From positions 2,282,342 through 2,346,341 of the forward strand of contig NC_066855.1 in NCBI RefSeq assembly GCF_001640805.2: a stretch of 64,000 bases of DNA, in the 5' to 3' direction. The stretch's first letter is position 1. Each line of letters starts with the position of its first letter. The notes under the pieces are model-generated. The model did no database searches. It worked only from the letters and a program-made list of their open reading frames with translations, and had not been told where the DNA came from. A program made the translations under genes and the position numbers. Positions 12,401-27,300 of this stretch are shown here, piece after piece. Origin of the DNA: Lates calcarifer (lineage: Eukaryota > Chordata > Actinopteri > Centropomidae).

Positions 12401-15138
12401 AGCCAAATTTTTGTATAGGGTTGACGTTTGCTAGTTCCTGGATTCTGGATTCCTGGATTCTCACCACAAATTACATTTGAGTGTGGATATGGGCAGTGGA
12501 TACTCTTGAGTGTGTGTTTGTGTATTTATAGAAGTTAATTGGGAAACCTTCAGTCAGACATTGGGTGGGGGAAGTTGGTGGAACCCTCCAAAGAAAAAAC
12601 AGAACAAAACAAAATGAAACAAAACAAAACACGGCTACATGCTATCAGTCAAAAGCTTTAGGAAATTCCCATTCTTCTTGTTTTTACTGAAAATTATAAT
12701 TACAGAGAAGCACTATAGCCATGAATACATGCTTTGTCCAAGGAGCTGTCTTAAGATATATTTTACTGTTTTAGTCCCTCTGGAGTTGCACTCTCCACAA
12801 ATACACACTGTAGTATCAGCCACAGCGGAGTAATAACAGGGTAGTGCAGAGGTGGGAGTGGGGTGACATGATTTTGCCCGGAGCAGAGTGTGACCTTTTC
12901 AAAATAAGAGCATTGTTGTTCTCTTTTGCTCAAAGATATGGCTCCATCCCACAAGCTCAACACATGATAAAGGTCCATGATGTAACTGAAGGGCAGCGTT
13001 CACCCCACTATTAATCACTCTGATAATGTTATGGTGATAAAACAAATGAAATGTCCCACAATGGACTAAACTGGAGGGGGTTTTCTTAAAGTGTGAGAAA
13101 AAAGAGCTAACAGACAGTCGAAATAGCTGAATAGCTCGTTTATGCATTTGCTCCACTGTCGCTTGAAGTTATAATCCTTGTGATTGTCACTGCAATAAAC
13201 CCCAGTTTTGAAACTATTTATGGTGGGGATTTTTCAGCAGCAGTCATTCATTGTATTTGAATCATTTAATTGCTTATTTACATTGCAGTTGTATTGTTAC
13301 TGGCTGTAACTGCCAGTAATGACAGGTGTCATTAAATCAGCCAGGGCTGAAATCTTAACTTCTTACAACTTGAATACTTTCAGTGCAGAAACAGATGCAT
13401 ACAGATGCATGTGCTAAGGGAGCAGATTCTCAGGCTTGATTTGATATCAGGGGTTAGTCAGATGTGCAACATGTCTGAATGTTTCAGCTCAAAGGGAGGA
13501 GTGCAGCTACCCCAAACCACACTGTACGTCTGTCTAATGTTGCATGAAAAATGCTGCTCAGCAACAAAATAAAGTTTTCAAAGTGAGCAAGGCTTGTCTA
13601 TAAACGTTAAACTGTCAGGAGCAAATCTGATATGCACTCTACAGTATTGTAAACAGTACTGAACATTTTGGAAGCAGGGGGTTACTTGAGAACAATTGCT
13701 GAAGCAGTCCATACTGAAATACATGATATATAACCACAGTAAGGAATGGCATCAGGCAGCAATTTTAGCTCCCATCCTATTTATTTAGCAGCACGAGTCC
13801 AGCACATGTTCACGTATTAGTCTAAGTGCATCTGCTAATGTGTGTCAGCTAATCTCCTGTCCAGGTCACAGAGAGAGGCCAGTAAGTGGCCTAATGTGTG
13901 GGAGAGTTTGTCTGGCACAGAAAGGAGCTTGGAGACGAGGCGTGTGGAGTTTTCCTCCCCTCCTCATGTTGTGACTGCAAAGACCCTGCACTCTGAGCGC
14001 AAAGGTGCTCAAGGCTTTTACATCACAGTTAACATATCTGATGAAATTAAAGAAAATGTTGTTGTGTGGTGCTTTTACTTATATAAAGGATTTAAATACT
14101 TCTTCCACCACTTAATGCCACACAATAACAAAAACAAACTAACCGATCAAGTCAGTGGAATTCCAGCAACCGTGTTCTGCGAGGTGAAACGACGTTTCTG
14201 TCTGTCATGGTTCTTAACAAAAAGGATCTTGTTCTTTAATAAAAGAGGTCTGTCTCTGTAAGAGACTCTCTCCATAGTGTTGTGAGACTTTTATAATAAC
14301 AATCTGAGCCTGTAAGTGGCACACACACACACACACACACACCACACACACACACACACATACACACACATACCAGAACTCCCTTGGTTCACAAAAGGTT
14401 AAATCACGACCTATTTTCAGAGATCTTAGTTGTTTTACTGTGGATTTTTAAGACAGCAGCAGAAAGGGACAAACGAATGAAGAGTGAAGAAAGCAGAGCA
14501 GCAACAGACAGAGAGAGAGAGAGAGTAGAGGTAGCCAGGGGAGAGAGAGAGAGATGCAGAGACAACAGGGCTGGAAGTGAATTAAATTCATAGAAAACAG
14601 GGCAAAATTAGTCACAACAAAAAGGACTGTAGAGAGAGAGTTAAATTAGGGATGAAGTCCACGTAGCTCTATGTGAGGAAGAATGGGGGGGGTGATATGT
14701 TTTACTGCCGACTGGGCTCGTCTACCCTGGAGCGTTCGCTTAGCAACTAAGCACGCCGGGCTCCAAGAGATGTGGTCACGGTTGTCATAAAGACGAGAAA
14801 CACGTGAAAGTTTTTACCTCCCCTCCTTTTTCAAGAGGAAAATTATTTATCACTTGGATTTTTTTTTTTTCCAATTGCAAGTCGCAGCTTGTTATCTGAG
14901 CTGCCTCCGAATGCCTTCACTTTCTAACTAACTTTCAATCTAAAACGCCACTCCACATACATCAGGACTTCACCTGCCAGGGAGCAGGTCATTTGTTTGA
15001 TTTCATTTACGTTTTAAAAACTCCTCAAGTAATGCTTGATGACAAATCTGGTAAAAATAACCTGTTGTTGTTATTTATTTAAGCCAATCTCCGCTCTGCA
15101 GAGACCTAAGATACACTCTTGCTGACCTCCTCTCCCCT

Positions 15139-15188
<50 letters not shown>

Positions 15189-15306
15189 CCACTTACATGA
15201 GTGCCAGGCCGAGGTAGTTGGCAGTGCTGCCCCAGTACATCGGGTTCTCTATGATGTTGAAGGGAAAGCCTGTCACCTTCTCATCCATCAGGATGCCAAA
15301 GTAATC

Positions 15307-15348
<42 letters not shown>

Positions 15349-18300
15349 CAGGTTAATGCTGTAACAGGTTCAGATGTGGCTGTATTCGACAAACGCTGCA
15401 TTTCATAACCAAAATCTGCCAGTTTTATTCTCCTGTTGAGTGTTACATGAAGCTGGAGCGTGTCCCAGCGTGCAGGAGGCAGGGAACCTCTCTGAAACGT
15501 GTAAAGGTTCCAAATTTGTCTCCAGGCTCCAGTTTATCAAGCAGTTCAGGTGGACTGGGATTCGGTGCCAAACGCTGTGGACTATTTCACACCATTGCCA
15601 TGGTTTCCACTTTGCCATCAACCATGATGCCTTGTTTGAAGCTCAGACCAGATAGACTGTCGTCCGCTCGTCATCCTCCAATCATTTTTAACATGTTTCT
15701 GACAAAACAACAGCAGACGCTGAGATCAGACTGAGGAGATGCACCGAGAGGGAATATGACTTTGGCACCACACAGCCTTGTTAATGCTGCACTGTCTGCT
15801 CCACCATCACCTGGCTGTTACTGATGTCAACAATATGACTGCATGGATATGACCTCATGTGAAAACTCTGAGGAGAAAGTTTGATTACTAGAGCATGAAA
15901 TAGGCAAGGAAATATTAACTCCATGAATTCTTCACACTCGTTGTGTAAGGAAGTATAAATCTTAATGATGTTATCTTTATGTCCTCATTTTTTTAGTTGA
16001 AACTGTGCCTGAGGTTGAAGCCTCTGGATAAGAGTTTATCACGGTCACAGCTGACAACATTTTTGAGAGCAAGTGTTGCTTGGAGGCTCGCTGTCAACTT
16101 CTGTGGTGTTCTATTAGCTAGAAAAACATCCCAGTTGTGACTATTGGTAACAGATGAGTCTCCATCCAAAAGTTGTGTGTGTGTTTCTATCCACTACTGA
16201 CATAAACAGCTGGTGGTGCTATTTTTCCAGTTGGTGTCATGATACTATCGCAGAGGAAGAGGGTGTATTATGATGACATAGTTAAAAGTGCAACAGTCAA
16301 ACCTCAAACGGTGAAGAAGACGTAAGGAAAGGAGGCATTTCTCTTTGTTTCACGTGTATATGAAGAACATCATTCTCATGTTTTTCATGTGCCACTATTT
16401 TTCTTTTCTTCACTGGATGTTTGAGTCACATGCTTCATGTCCGTCACTGATTTATTCTTTAGTCTGTTTGGCGACACAAAATGCTTTGCTACTAGGCAAG
16501 CACCTGCTAATTTAAGCAATGTTCCCACTGGATGTTACTTCAACACAAGCTCCCACATAAAGTCCTATACATTATATTAAACATAAAACTACCAGCAATG
16601 AGCAGCTCTTTGTACGTTACCTACTTATTTTAGCCGTGACATAAAATAAAGTGGTGTCACAGAGTAACATATGAAGTCATGGAGTGCCACAGGCGGTGCC
16701 ATCACCAGCTGGTATCAAAAATTCCCACCCCCGGTAGAACAGTATACTGGGGCATTCTCACTAAACACCAAGGGTAAACTAATTTCTTGGCAAAAATGAA
16801 TTTTAAATTCAGTTTAACACTAAGTAGAAGTAACTTTTAACATACCACAAGCACTGGATGTTAAACAAGTGCTTATTTGTGCAGTGGGGGTCTTTGCTGG
16901 GGGCAGCTGAACTAGGACACTGCTTACTGTAACCTGAGCACTTACTATGGCTTCCTATGTAATAAGTTCCCCAGATACTGTGCACACACACATTATCTGA
17001 CCCATTTTACATATAAGAGGACATTCAACATTCAAATACTTCCCTTATGCCTCTGTTATCCACCCACCCAGACCCACACACACACACACACACACACACA
17101 GGTTTTCAGCAGGTAGAAATGACTGGCTGAATTACACATGTGGTGCTGCTGGCCCTGTTTTCTGTCAGAGAGGTCCTGCTAATGCCCAAGTTATATAACA
17201 ATTTTCATTATGTATGCTCATTTACACACCACAGGTAGGGCAGGATAACAAGAGATTATATAAACAAATGTGTTTGGTTTTGAATAGAAAACCAGCTGTA
17301 ACTGGCCGTCAGAACAATATGCTAACCTCATTTTTGACCTCCAAAGGGACTACTGGTGACCCATTCAGATTTGAAAGCCAAGCGTAACTTCTTTTTTTAA
17401 ACATTCCTGCGTCACTGTTGTTTCACTGTGGTTATGAAAATGGGGAGCCTGGATTTGAAGAATAGTGAAGAGTGGTGATAGCACTGCAGAATCGTAGAGG
17501 TTAAAGAAGTGCTGTGATTGGAGTGTGGATCTCGGGCCAGCTGGCCAGCACACTTAGACTATGGGTAATTTGATTGTGTTTGGATCTTTGTTTCTGCCTC
17601 TGTGGCATTAGTTTGAGTCATCAGGTCACAGTGACTCAAGGGGATTAATATAGAACAAATAAGACACATCATATTACAACACACCTTCAGGCTTTGTCCT
17701 CCAGTATGTCTGTGCATATGTCTGTGGTTGCTTATGGAAACACAGTGCTGGTAGACTGTGGTGGTTGTATAAAACAACAGTTGCAGTAGTTAGGCCAAAT
17801 TACTATAAAAATACTAATTACAAATTACTACAGTTGGTATCTTTAGAACAACATGATGACAAACACACAGACTCACAAGGTGAAAACAACACCAGCCCTG
17901 CTGTGGTGATATGTAAAATAATTCCTAGATCCCCATGTTTGAAATGACTAATGAGAAAAGCAAAGGTCACATAGTATCAGCTGCAGTATGTCAGAGGATA
18001 TGAATTATCTCCTCCCACAGCTGTTTTTTTGATTCAATCAGTGACCTTTTTGTTGAGCTGATATTGTTACATAACTGCTGATTCCTCCTCTGTAGCACTG
18101 AGAGTTGTATAATATGTGTATACTGTTTAAACGTATGTCTGTTGGTTGTTCCATCCAACATTTTAGTCCAGCAGCAGAGAACTCCTACTTTGTTTTGCAC
18201 GCCATTTTTTCTGAAGACATGTAGGATGTTTCTGACATAATCCCAGCATCAAATACTAATTAGCGGCAGGACATGAAGGTTGAGTCAAAGTTGGACAGAA

Positions 18301-21300
18301 AGTCCTGTTTGTGTGCTTATAGTTTTGTGGTTTTACCTTTTTCCCCTTTTAACTTAATTTAAATCATAAATAAATCTAGAATATCCAACTATTCTGTCAT
18401 GCCTGCTACATAAGAAAATACCAAATGGTACATTTTAAAAATGAGTTCTTATTTTGCCTTAAAAATATTATGGCTTGAAATTAAGCTTTTTTTGGCATCT
18501 AAATAATATCATTATCTCAGTAACACTCATAATAAACTTTAATATTCAGCAGCAGTGCCAGCACATATAAAAATGATGCTGTTAATGTTTTCATTTGGCC
18601 TCAGCAGCCCTGAACTGACCTAGATAAGTGTCCAAAATTGCAAACAGGTTGTGAAATACACTCATAGAGTTATTATTTTTCAGTGGTCTGGGCATCCTAA
18701 TACAGTTTATCCACCTTAATTCATATATTACCTTTGCTATTCGGGTAGTTTGTCCTTAACTCCTCTAACCGAGGTTTACAGCAGTACTGTCTGTGTTCAC
18801 CTGTGTTCAGCCAGCGTATTGGCCGATACAGGCGGGGCCTGGTTTCTGGTGCTTCGCATTAGTCACACTGTCATCCTTGAAGAAAAACTTTTGTCACATT
18901 TTGTGCTTTACAGACTTCGGAGAATGAACCATGTCGAGAGTACCGTTGTAATTGGTTTGCTCGATCTGCATATAAAGTAGACTCCCGCTCATACACATAC
19001 ACACAACCTCCTGACAACTCCTGTCACCTTCTGCTGCTCCCTCTGTCATCACATTTGGGGATCAGCAGAGACAGAGTGATGGACTGATGGGCATTTCAGT
19101 ACAGTAATGAATAAATATGGTGCAGGATCTGAGACACAAAGTCTGGACCTTGGTAGATGACTCACTGAAGAGACTGACCTAGAAATTAAACCAGAGCTTG
19201 CCAAATCATCATAATGGCGACATCGTACTCGTGGTCATTTGGATCGATGCCTAGATACACAACAGAAATGAAACATGTTTGTCTCAGTGACAGATGCAAG
19301 GATATTTGCGTGTGCCATGTGCAAAGACATTAAAGTGTTCGTTTGCACGCATGGAAATGAGCACGGCTGTATGAATTGGCACGGTGTTCACATGACTTCC
19401 TATTTAAGTGCTTTTCCTCTGTTTCCCCAAGTCACATATGATCCTGAAACTAAATCTTCTATCCAAAGATCTTGACAGATTTTTATTGTACATACAAGGA
19501 AGTGGATTCCATGTATAGTTTATGTACGTGTGCAGCGTGATGGTGCTGTGGTTAGCACTGTCTCCTTACAGCAAAAAGGTTCTAGGTTTGAGCCCTAGCT
19601 CGGCCAGGGCCTCTCTGAGTGGAGTTCGGTATAGATTTAAATGTCAGAGTATACAGCTGTAATAGATTTAACTAAGTAAACACTAACAAAAAAATATTCA
19701 GACAGAAATATTACTGCATGAGGCTGTGTATGTTTAACTCCTAGTTTAATTAGTTCCCTCTTGTTTTGATGAGAAATTAAAGGTCAGTCTAATATCACAC
19801 TGACTGCTGGTTGCTCTGGGTAAGATCATCAGCTACATTTAATATAAATACATGCACACTATGTGAAGGTGACTTTAATTATTAATTGAATGAGGACATA
19901 TGCCAGTTGCCTACGGACCAACTCAGATTTAAGTTCATGATGTCTCTCAAGGTCATGGGCAGTGAAAATTTAAAGGAGTACTGATCACAGGATTGTGGTA
20001 TTGTGGTCACTCTATGTTAATTATATTGGAAAAACACAATTAGAGGGAATCAATAAATAATAATAAATAAACACAAGGAAAACATGAAGTTTGTGGAAGT
20101 GTTTGTGGAACAGAGTGACTCAATTATGTTAACAGATCTGCAAGACAAATCTGTTAACTCAAAGTGAGAGATGTCCCCTGAGTTATTTTCTGCCCTGATA
20201 TTTCTTTGATACTCACCTAGGAAGGTTCCAGTGAATCCTAGAGCGAGGAAGCTGCTGACCACCAGTAGAGTGCCCACCACCATGAGTGCTACACCAGTGT
20301 AGAAGACATCTGTCCTGTCCATCACTTCCCACCTGGCCTGGGCCTTCATCGCCACTGTCATACTGTAGAAAACAAACAAACATTAATTAAATAAATAACG
20401 ACTGTTATCGTGAACTACAGTCTCACTATGGATTCAAGTGGTGATAGAAAGAACTCAGCCACTACATAATAATAGGGACTGAGAGAGAAGCGGGAAAGAA
20501 TGGACAGATAAAAGATGACAGAGGGTAAAAGCTGAAACGTCAATAGGAAACAGTGCTACTGACCTACTTTCATTAGACATTGCACTTTTCTCAATACAGA
20601 TTATGCCAAGTTCAGACTCCCATAGTCGGGTGCTTTAACTTGACAAATCTAACTTTTAAAAAATAACAAATTTAACAGCAGCGTTCTTGCTAATATCAGA
20701 AACTCAGCTCAGCACTGGTGATTACACTTCAGGACCTGACTGGTCCACAAACTACACAAACTTTTTCAGGGAAAAATGACAGTGAGTGTGCACTTGATAT
20801 CAAATCTGTAATATCTATTAAAAACCAAACAAAATGTAATATAGACTGCTTTACCTCTGTTCATTTTGGTTTGTATATATTTATTTGTCTTTATTGAAAA
20901 GTGGCTGTACATATAAGAAACCCAGTGAGGCAGTGCTGTTGTTTAACTGTCCATAAAATCATGTATTAATTATATATTCAGCTTCATCTTCTCAAACAAT
21001 GAGAAGATTGAATGTCATCACTGTGGGACCGGCTGACTCTGAGATATCATTGTGATATCGCTGCATGGAAATAAATCCAGGATAAGCCAGACAAACAAGC
21101 GCATATTCATCATGGAGACTTCCTGTTTACAAATAGTTTTCTGTACTCCACTTTGATGATATCTTTGGTAATACTGGAGAGTAAAGTCACATTTTTCATT
21201 TTGTTCTTCAGGCTAAAGATGTGAAACATGCAGCTGGGATTACACTGATAGAGAGACAAACTAAATAAATAAACAGGAAGTAAGTTTGTATGCCTCACAG

Positions 21301-24300
21301 TTTTAGTAGAACATGTAATTATCAATCATTGCAGATACAACCAAGCCTCTCATTTTTATGTATTTTGAAAGCCAACTGTCTACTCTCTTGCCAACTCTCC
21401 CACCATAGCTTCTAGTGCATCAACTGCATGTGTGTGTGTGTGTGAGCATAAAGAGAAAGAGAGTGCTTGTTAGTGAGAGTGCTTTTATCTTTCCCTGACG
21501 TCACTTGTAAGTGTGGTCATACAGTAAAAGCATTTTCACTCTGTATCCGACTGTGTTTTCCTAAGATGTTTGGATCAACAGTTTCTGAGAGGGTCTGCTC
21601 AAAGTGGTTTTTAATGTTGCCTGTATGAAAAGGTGGAACGTGCAGAGTGCCGACACAAAGGATGAATTCACGCCAAGATGTAATAATTAATATAAAGTCA
21701 AAAGCATTTACTGCTTGAGTTGAGGTTTGTTCGCGGTTCAGACCATTACCTTTTAAAATGTGCTGCCACCAAATAATCTCCACCTGCTGTACAGCTGCAC
21801 AGTTTGTTAGGCTGCCGTAACACACTGAGGGTGAAACAACAGCCTGAGTCAAGTTAATGCAACTGTACCATACTCCTACTATTGTTTTCATGCCATAAAT
21901 ATATAACATCAGAGAAGATAATGTGTTAAATGTGGCAATGCAACAAAACACACCTAAGAAAACCAAACCACTCAGCTTTATATAGCACTGCCAAATCTGA
22001 ATACCTCTTCCACCACTAAAAGTCACACAGTAACACCAACAAGCTCAGTCTGTCAGTGGCAAAAACACCTCAGTGGATGTACTTTGATCTGCACTCAGCT
22101 GGATTACATTACAGCAGCTGTTTGTGGTGGCTGGGTATATACCATTATGGCTCATTACTGCACTTTTTACACTCAAAACATGAAAATACATCCCAGGTTA
22201 AAAAATACTAGAGTAAGGGTCTAAATAGATGGATATATGCCACTGTGGAATGTGATGAATGAATGAATGTATATAGCCCCTGCTGCTGAGAGACCAATGT
22301 AACAACTTTTATTTGATCAATGTTCCTTTGCCATAGTTTCAGTGCATTTCTGCTTTGTACCCATTAAAATGTGAATATCTGCAGCTGAAAGAAGGGTTTG
22401 GTAGAAAAGGTCAAGCAAAGGGGGCAACATGTCTTTTCCCCTGCTCTAGACAAGGTACACAGATTCAACAAAATAAAAATATTGCTGTATGTCAGGCTGG
22501 TTCAGGTATTCAAGCAAACATTGCATGACTAATCTTCTTTAAAATTTTGTGGCATTGTGGCAGTTTAAAGTTACAAGTAGCTTGTGATAAAAGTAGATTG
22601 ACTGTTCCACCGCTCCAACTGAGGACAGTTTGACTGCTGATGGCGTTGTTCCAGGCCACAAAATGGCTAGTCCTTTAACTGCAAATACATTGATTCCAAA
22701 GCATTGTTTCTCAGCAGCACCGCTTCTTATCAACATCACTGTAACACCACCAGCTCCAGGGGCAATTCTCCAACTCCACACAGGCTTCCTCTGCTTTGAC
22801 CAAATTTGGATTTCTGGGCCCAGTGAGTCAGAGATAATCCCACATCCACTTTCAAAACACCGTTGAAAATGCCAAATCCATGGTTTTGAAAGTCTGTGCT
22901 TCTTATGTTGGTAAACACTGCAAATATATTGCTCAAGGAAGACAAAAATATATATAACAAATGAATCTTGTTAAGGCTGTCATGCCCCACAGCTTCATAA
23001 CGCCACTGAGGTTCAAAAGTTAAGTCTGTAGTGTTGAAAGGATTCCTAATGCTACAAGCGATAATGGAACGCACACAGGAGATGGGCCAGGTGAAGCTTT
23101 CTGTGTTCGTGTGTGTGCATTAACACACCTGTGGGTTGCTGTCTGAATGCAGTTTACTTCCTGCAGACAAAAATGGCTCCTAAATAAAAACTAGGTTTGG
23201 GGTTAATAAGAGAAAACTGGGTTACGAGGTCTGTGCTGTGAGTCTTATGGCGTTCTCCCTTTGTTAAGGGGAGCAGGAAGTGTAATGTGATGCGGCTTGT
23301 TCCTCGGCCACGTCAGACACAAAGGGCGACCGCTGGGCTGTCTGTTAAGTAAGGTGGTCTAGCAAGGCATACTGCTGGGATTTGGATTGGAAAAAAGATG
23401 GGAAAACAGGTCTGGGGGATGGAGACATGGGCAGGTGGTCAGTGGGTGTGAGCAACTGACCGCTGGATGTACTGTAACTACTGATGACTAGTCACTGCTG
23501 TAGCTTCTAGAAATACAGGAAAACTCCTTTCAGAAATATGTTCACTGATACATGCTCTTGTACTTTTTAATTTACTATAACATATTTTAAAGTGTCATTT
23601 ATGACAGAAATGATTGCAGTAGACAGTAAGGAATGAAGGACCCACGCCAGTAAATGTAGAATGTAAAATGGAAAGTCTAAACACAAAAGAAAGACAGCTG
23701 GGTGAGAAGGAAGTGTAAGAAGGTCAGGGATAGAGGATTCAGTGTGGGAGCCAGACAAAGTCCTTTTTGCAATGAGCCACTTTACCATGCCAGCACTGTT
23801 AGTGTAAGCATGGTAGGATGCTACGCTCACAGAGTCACTAGCATAGCTGTAGACTCTTGTTGTGTAGTGGCTGTATTTTAGAAGAAATATCATTTTCCAA
23901 GCAATCTTAAATATAGCTCTAAATGACACAGACACACAACCGCATTCTGGACTAAAAACAGAAAGGAGGAAATCATTAATATTCGTTTGCCTATTTCAAG
24001 ACGCTCGTATTGTTTTTTACCTTTTAACATTCCCTGAGCACAAACAAAAAGAGAGTGGAAGCATATTTAATACTTCTAAATGTGTAAATCCTAATCCTCC
24101 CAACTCATTACACTTCTTGTTAATAGCAGACACGCCAATTAAACACAGTTGCTTAATTTAAAAATGGACATGTTTGAGCCCCTGAAGCTTCCCTCTAAAC
24201 ATTATGTCTATTATTAAACCTAATCAGTGGAGAGTATCAGTGCTGTGTGACGAGCAGATAAAAATAACATCTGTGTATCCTCTGCTTGTCTGTCAAACAG

Positions 24301-27300
24301 CCTAGAAATCTGTGGTGGAGCTACAAAAACATGTAGCTGTCAGTCAGCAAATCAGCACGCCAGTGAATCAGTCAGTGTATATGTAAGTCAATTAGGAGAC
24401 AATTTAGCAGCATGACAGTGAAGCTGTAATGAAGTTAGTCTGCTGGTCAGTCAGTCAGCTTGCTTGTCAATTATTTTTCCAGAGGAGTGTTTTAGGTGCA
24501 CTGTGTCGAGAAGACAAGAAAACACGCGTTTCCACCGTCATTTTTATGTACGCAGGCTTATACTGTTGACTTTTATTTTATTTTTTGGGGGCTTTTATGT
24601 CTTTATTGACAGGACAGTGAAAGAGAGGACAGAAAACAGCAAGAGAGAATTGGGGAATGACATGCATTAAAGGTCCAGCCAAATCGAAAGTTGAACTGGG
24701 GACGAGCTGCTCAGGGAGCTGAGGCCCATGTGGTATGCACCCTAACCATTCAGCTATCAGGTCTCCCACTGTTCATTTTTCATTTAGGAATGACATATTT
24801 TCACAGAAAGTTGTTCATCTTTTGTGCTGATGATTTAACAGGGAGAGTTTCGTGCCCATTGAAGCCTTAGAAGTGCACCAGCTGTGAGTCATGTAACGCT
24901 GTCTGTGGGAGAGTTGAACAGATTTTTGCTTCTGGAACCAGGGGCGCTCAGGGAGAAACTGTAAAATATGTAACACCCACGGTGATGTGTTGGATGGAGA
25001 GCTGCAGACAAAAGAGTCAACCCAGCATACAAACCCTCCAACACAACATGAAGGTAAACAAGGCCTTTTACCTTGTCATGCTGTCCTGTGGTAAATTATT
25101 TGCATTGTGCTGGCGACTAAGCATCTTTGGTGATGGTGTTATGTGCCATTCTTGTCAAAAGTACTGTTTTGTCTTTTGTATGCATCTTTCTCTCTTTCCC
25201 TGAGCCACCCTGACCTGATTGTGACAAGTTTTCAATGGTTTCCCATGGTTTTCATAACAATGTAGGTGTCAGCAGTGTGGCTGTCCTCATTTTTCTCTCC
25301 ATCACATTGAGACACGCAGCCGTAGCCTTATGTCTGATTTCAGAGCAATTGGCAGCTAATCAAACTGCCACTGGGCAGCAGAGTGGGCGAAAGAGCAGGG
25401 AGCTCATCCACCCTGCTGCGGTGGTAAAGTGCAAAACGCTTGAAAATATTAGTCTTACTGGTTTTTGACAGTGTGACCATTCAATTAACTGAAATGACGT
25501 GGTTTAGATTAACTGCCATCAACAGTGATCAGTACTGCACAGCATGTGTAACAGCAAAAATCATCAATCACTCTATTTAATGTGTTATTCTGCATGACAC
25601 TGCTGGCTGTTCATTTAAAAATAATTGTGGTAATTGCACTCACACATGTAATGGTTGCTTGATGACACAGGCAGCGCATGTTGAAAGGTCACTCAGGTTG
25701 TTTTCTATTCTCTATTTAACTATCTTCAATCACACATCATATGGAACTCACATCCATGGACATGAATGTGTGTGAGCTGTCCGTGTCAAAAAGGACATAA
25801 TGAATGAACACAACAATGACTCACTCTGGAAATGCTGTTTAGAGAGGAGTGAAATGAAACGGCCTCTGTAAAATATGAAGCAGCTGTCTGCTGGCTCGTA
25901 AAAATCACTGGCTTATTTTTAAACTCATTCTGTCCCCTGTATTTTCTAATCAGTAAGTTGTTAAATTAGCAAAGTTTTTGTGAGCGCTTCAGCACTATCA
26001 TAAAGTCACACCAGCATTTACACATGTAAAACTGGTAAATAATGATTTCTTAGTCAGTTTCATAAAAGAAAAGACAAATTAATTTCTTTTATGTCAATAC
26101 AAGCGTATAAAGCAGGTGTATGTGATGTCTGTGGAGCTGAATGAAGCCTGTCTAGACAGCAACACTGAATATAAACAAAGTCTCTGTTCTTAGATAATCA
26201 CTAAAAATGTGACTGACCTCGTCACTCCTCACAAGGAAACACCCTTAGCACAGCAGGGAGTGGGGAGTGACGCTGATAACTATCCCTCTAGGGGAATGTA
26301 TAGACTGTGAGATTATAGACTCATGGTGGGGTGGGGTGGAGCTTATGTAATGTTATCATCTGAACAGCAGCACAGAGTGACAGCACAGCTTTCAGGTTAG
26401 AGGTGCAAGCATGCAGCAAAAGAGAGAGCAGGGCACTGAGGAAGTACAACGCCGTGATAAACATATAATAAAAATGCTCTCTCTTACTCATAAAACATTT
26501 GCAAAGCCACTACAGCCACAGCCAAACTATGGCATCCTGGCCATAGTCTAGTTATAAAATACAAGCACATCACAGAGCGTCTCTCCGGCTGCTAACAGCT
26601 CTGCCAGCTGAAGAGCCAATCACACTGAGTGGTGTGATTTTAAGACCCAGTTTTATTATAGGAGTTATATGGGATAGTCCTAGATCCTACATTTCCAAGA
26701 ACAGAATCTTTCTGTTGGTATTTGTGCATCTTTCAGACTCTTGACTTGTTTTGCATGTTGTTACATATTTCCATCAACAATAAAAGTAAAGGCAAGCATC
26801 TCCAAAATGTTAAATAAAGTCTATTTGTGTACGATTTGACTATGGTGATAATTGTTGGCCTTTTGGTCAGATGATTTAAGAGACTGTTTATAAAAGGACT
26901 CGATTGGTTTCAGAGTTGTAGTGTTTACTTGTGACCAGCTGGTGAAACAGTGTGCTATGTGAGAAAGGATCATAGCATGCATAAAAAGTTTGTCTGCCTC
27001 TGTTGTTAGATACGTCTATAATCGGCAAAGTTCCTTAAAAAACACTGAAAACGTTATAAAACAGGACAACAACTACTAAACTGACTTTGTAGGTGTAAAA
27101 TTGTGATTTATACACAGCCTAAAAAAGGTACAGTGATTCGAATGACAAAATGCAAGTTCACTCTCCAGACTGATGATACCAATGACTGGGGTACGGGGGG
27201 CAGTCAGTCCTGGATCTGACATTTCCAATAATTAAACCAATAGAGTCTTTTAGCCCCTCCCTACCTGGTATCTGCACGTCTTTCAAACTCTTTCAAACGC

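Larger units (their letters stand above)
7571..15196 (-). other. pemt intron 5
   Basis: A 7.6-kb intron. It holds the Tc1-like MITE fragment at 8.1-8.4 kb, a decayed repeat near 10.62-10.75 kb that starts GGGGCTGAGCAA, (CA)n at 14.3 kb, GA-rich DNA at 14.5 kb, a CpG-containing block at 14.69-14.96 kb and a (CA)n run touching the exon 5 donor. Confidence 0.85.
15309..20216 (-). other. pemt intron 4
   Basis: A 4.9-kb intron. It has (CA)n next to the exon 5 acceptor and again at 17.08 kb, and a truncated V-SINE-like copy at 19.54 kb. No coding exon seen. Confidence 0.85.

Noticed and set aside
13842..14261. 139-residue plus-strand ORF in intron 5
   Set aside because: Antisense to pemt, no domain, and its middle includes a scrap of a common fish repeat (TACTTCTTCCACCACTT).
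21517..22026. 169-residue minus-strand ORF in intron 3
   Set aside because: It lies in an intron on the sense strand, with mixed composition and no family resemblance. Its upstream end overlaps a common-repeat scrap.
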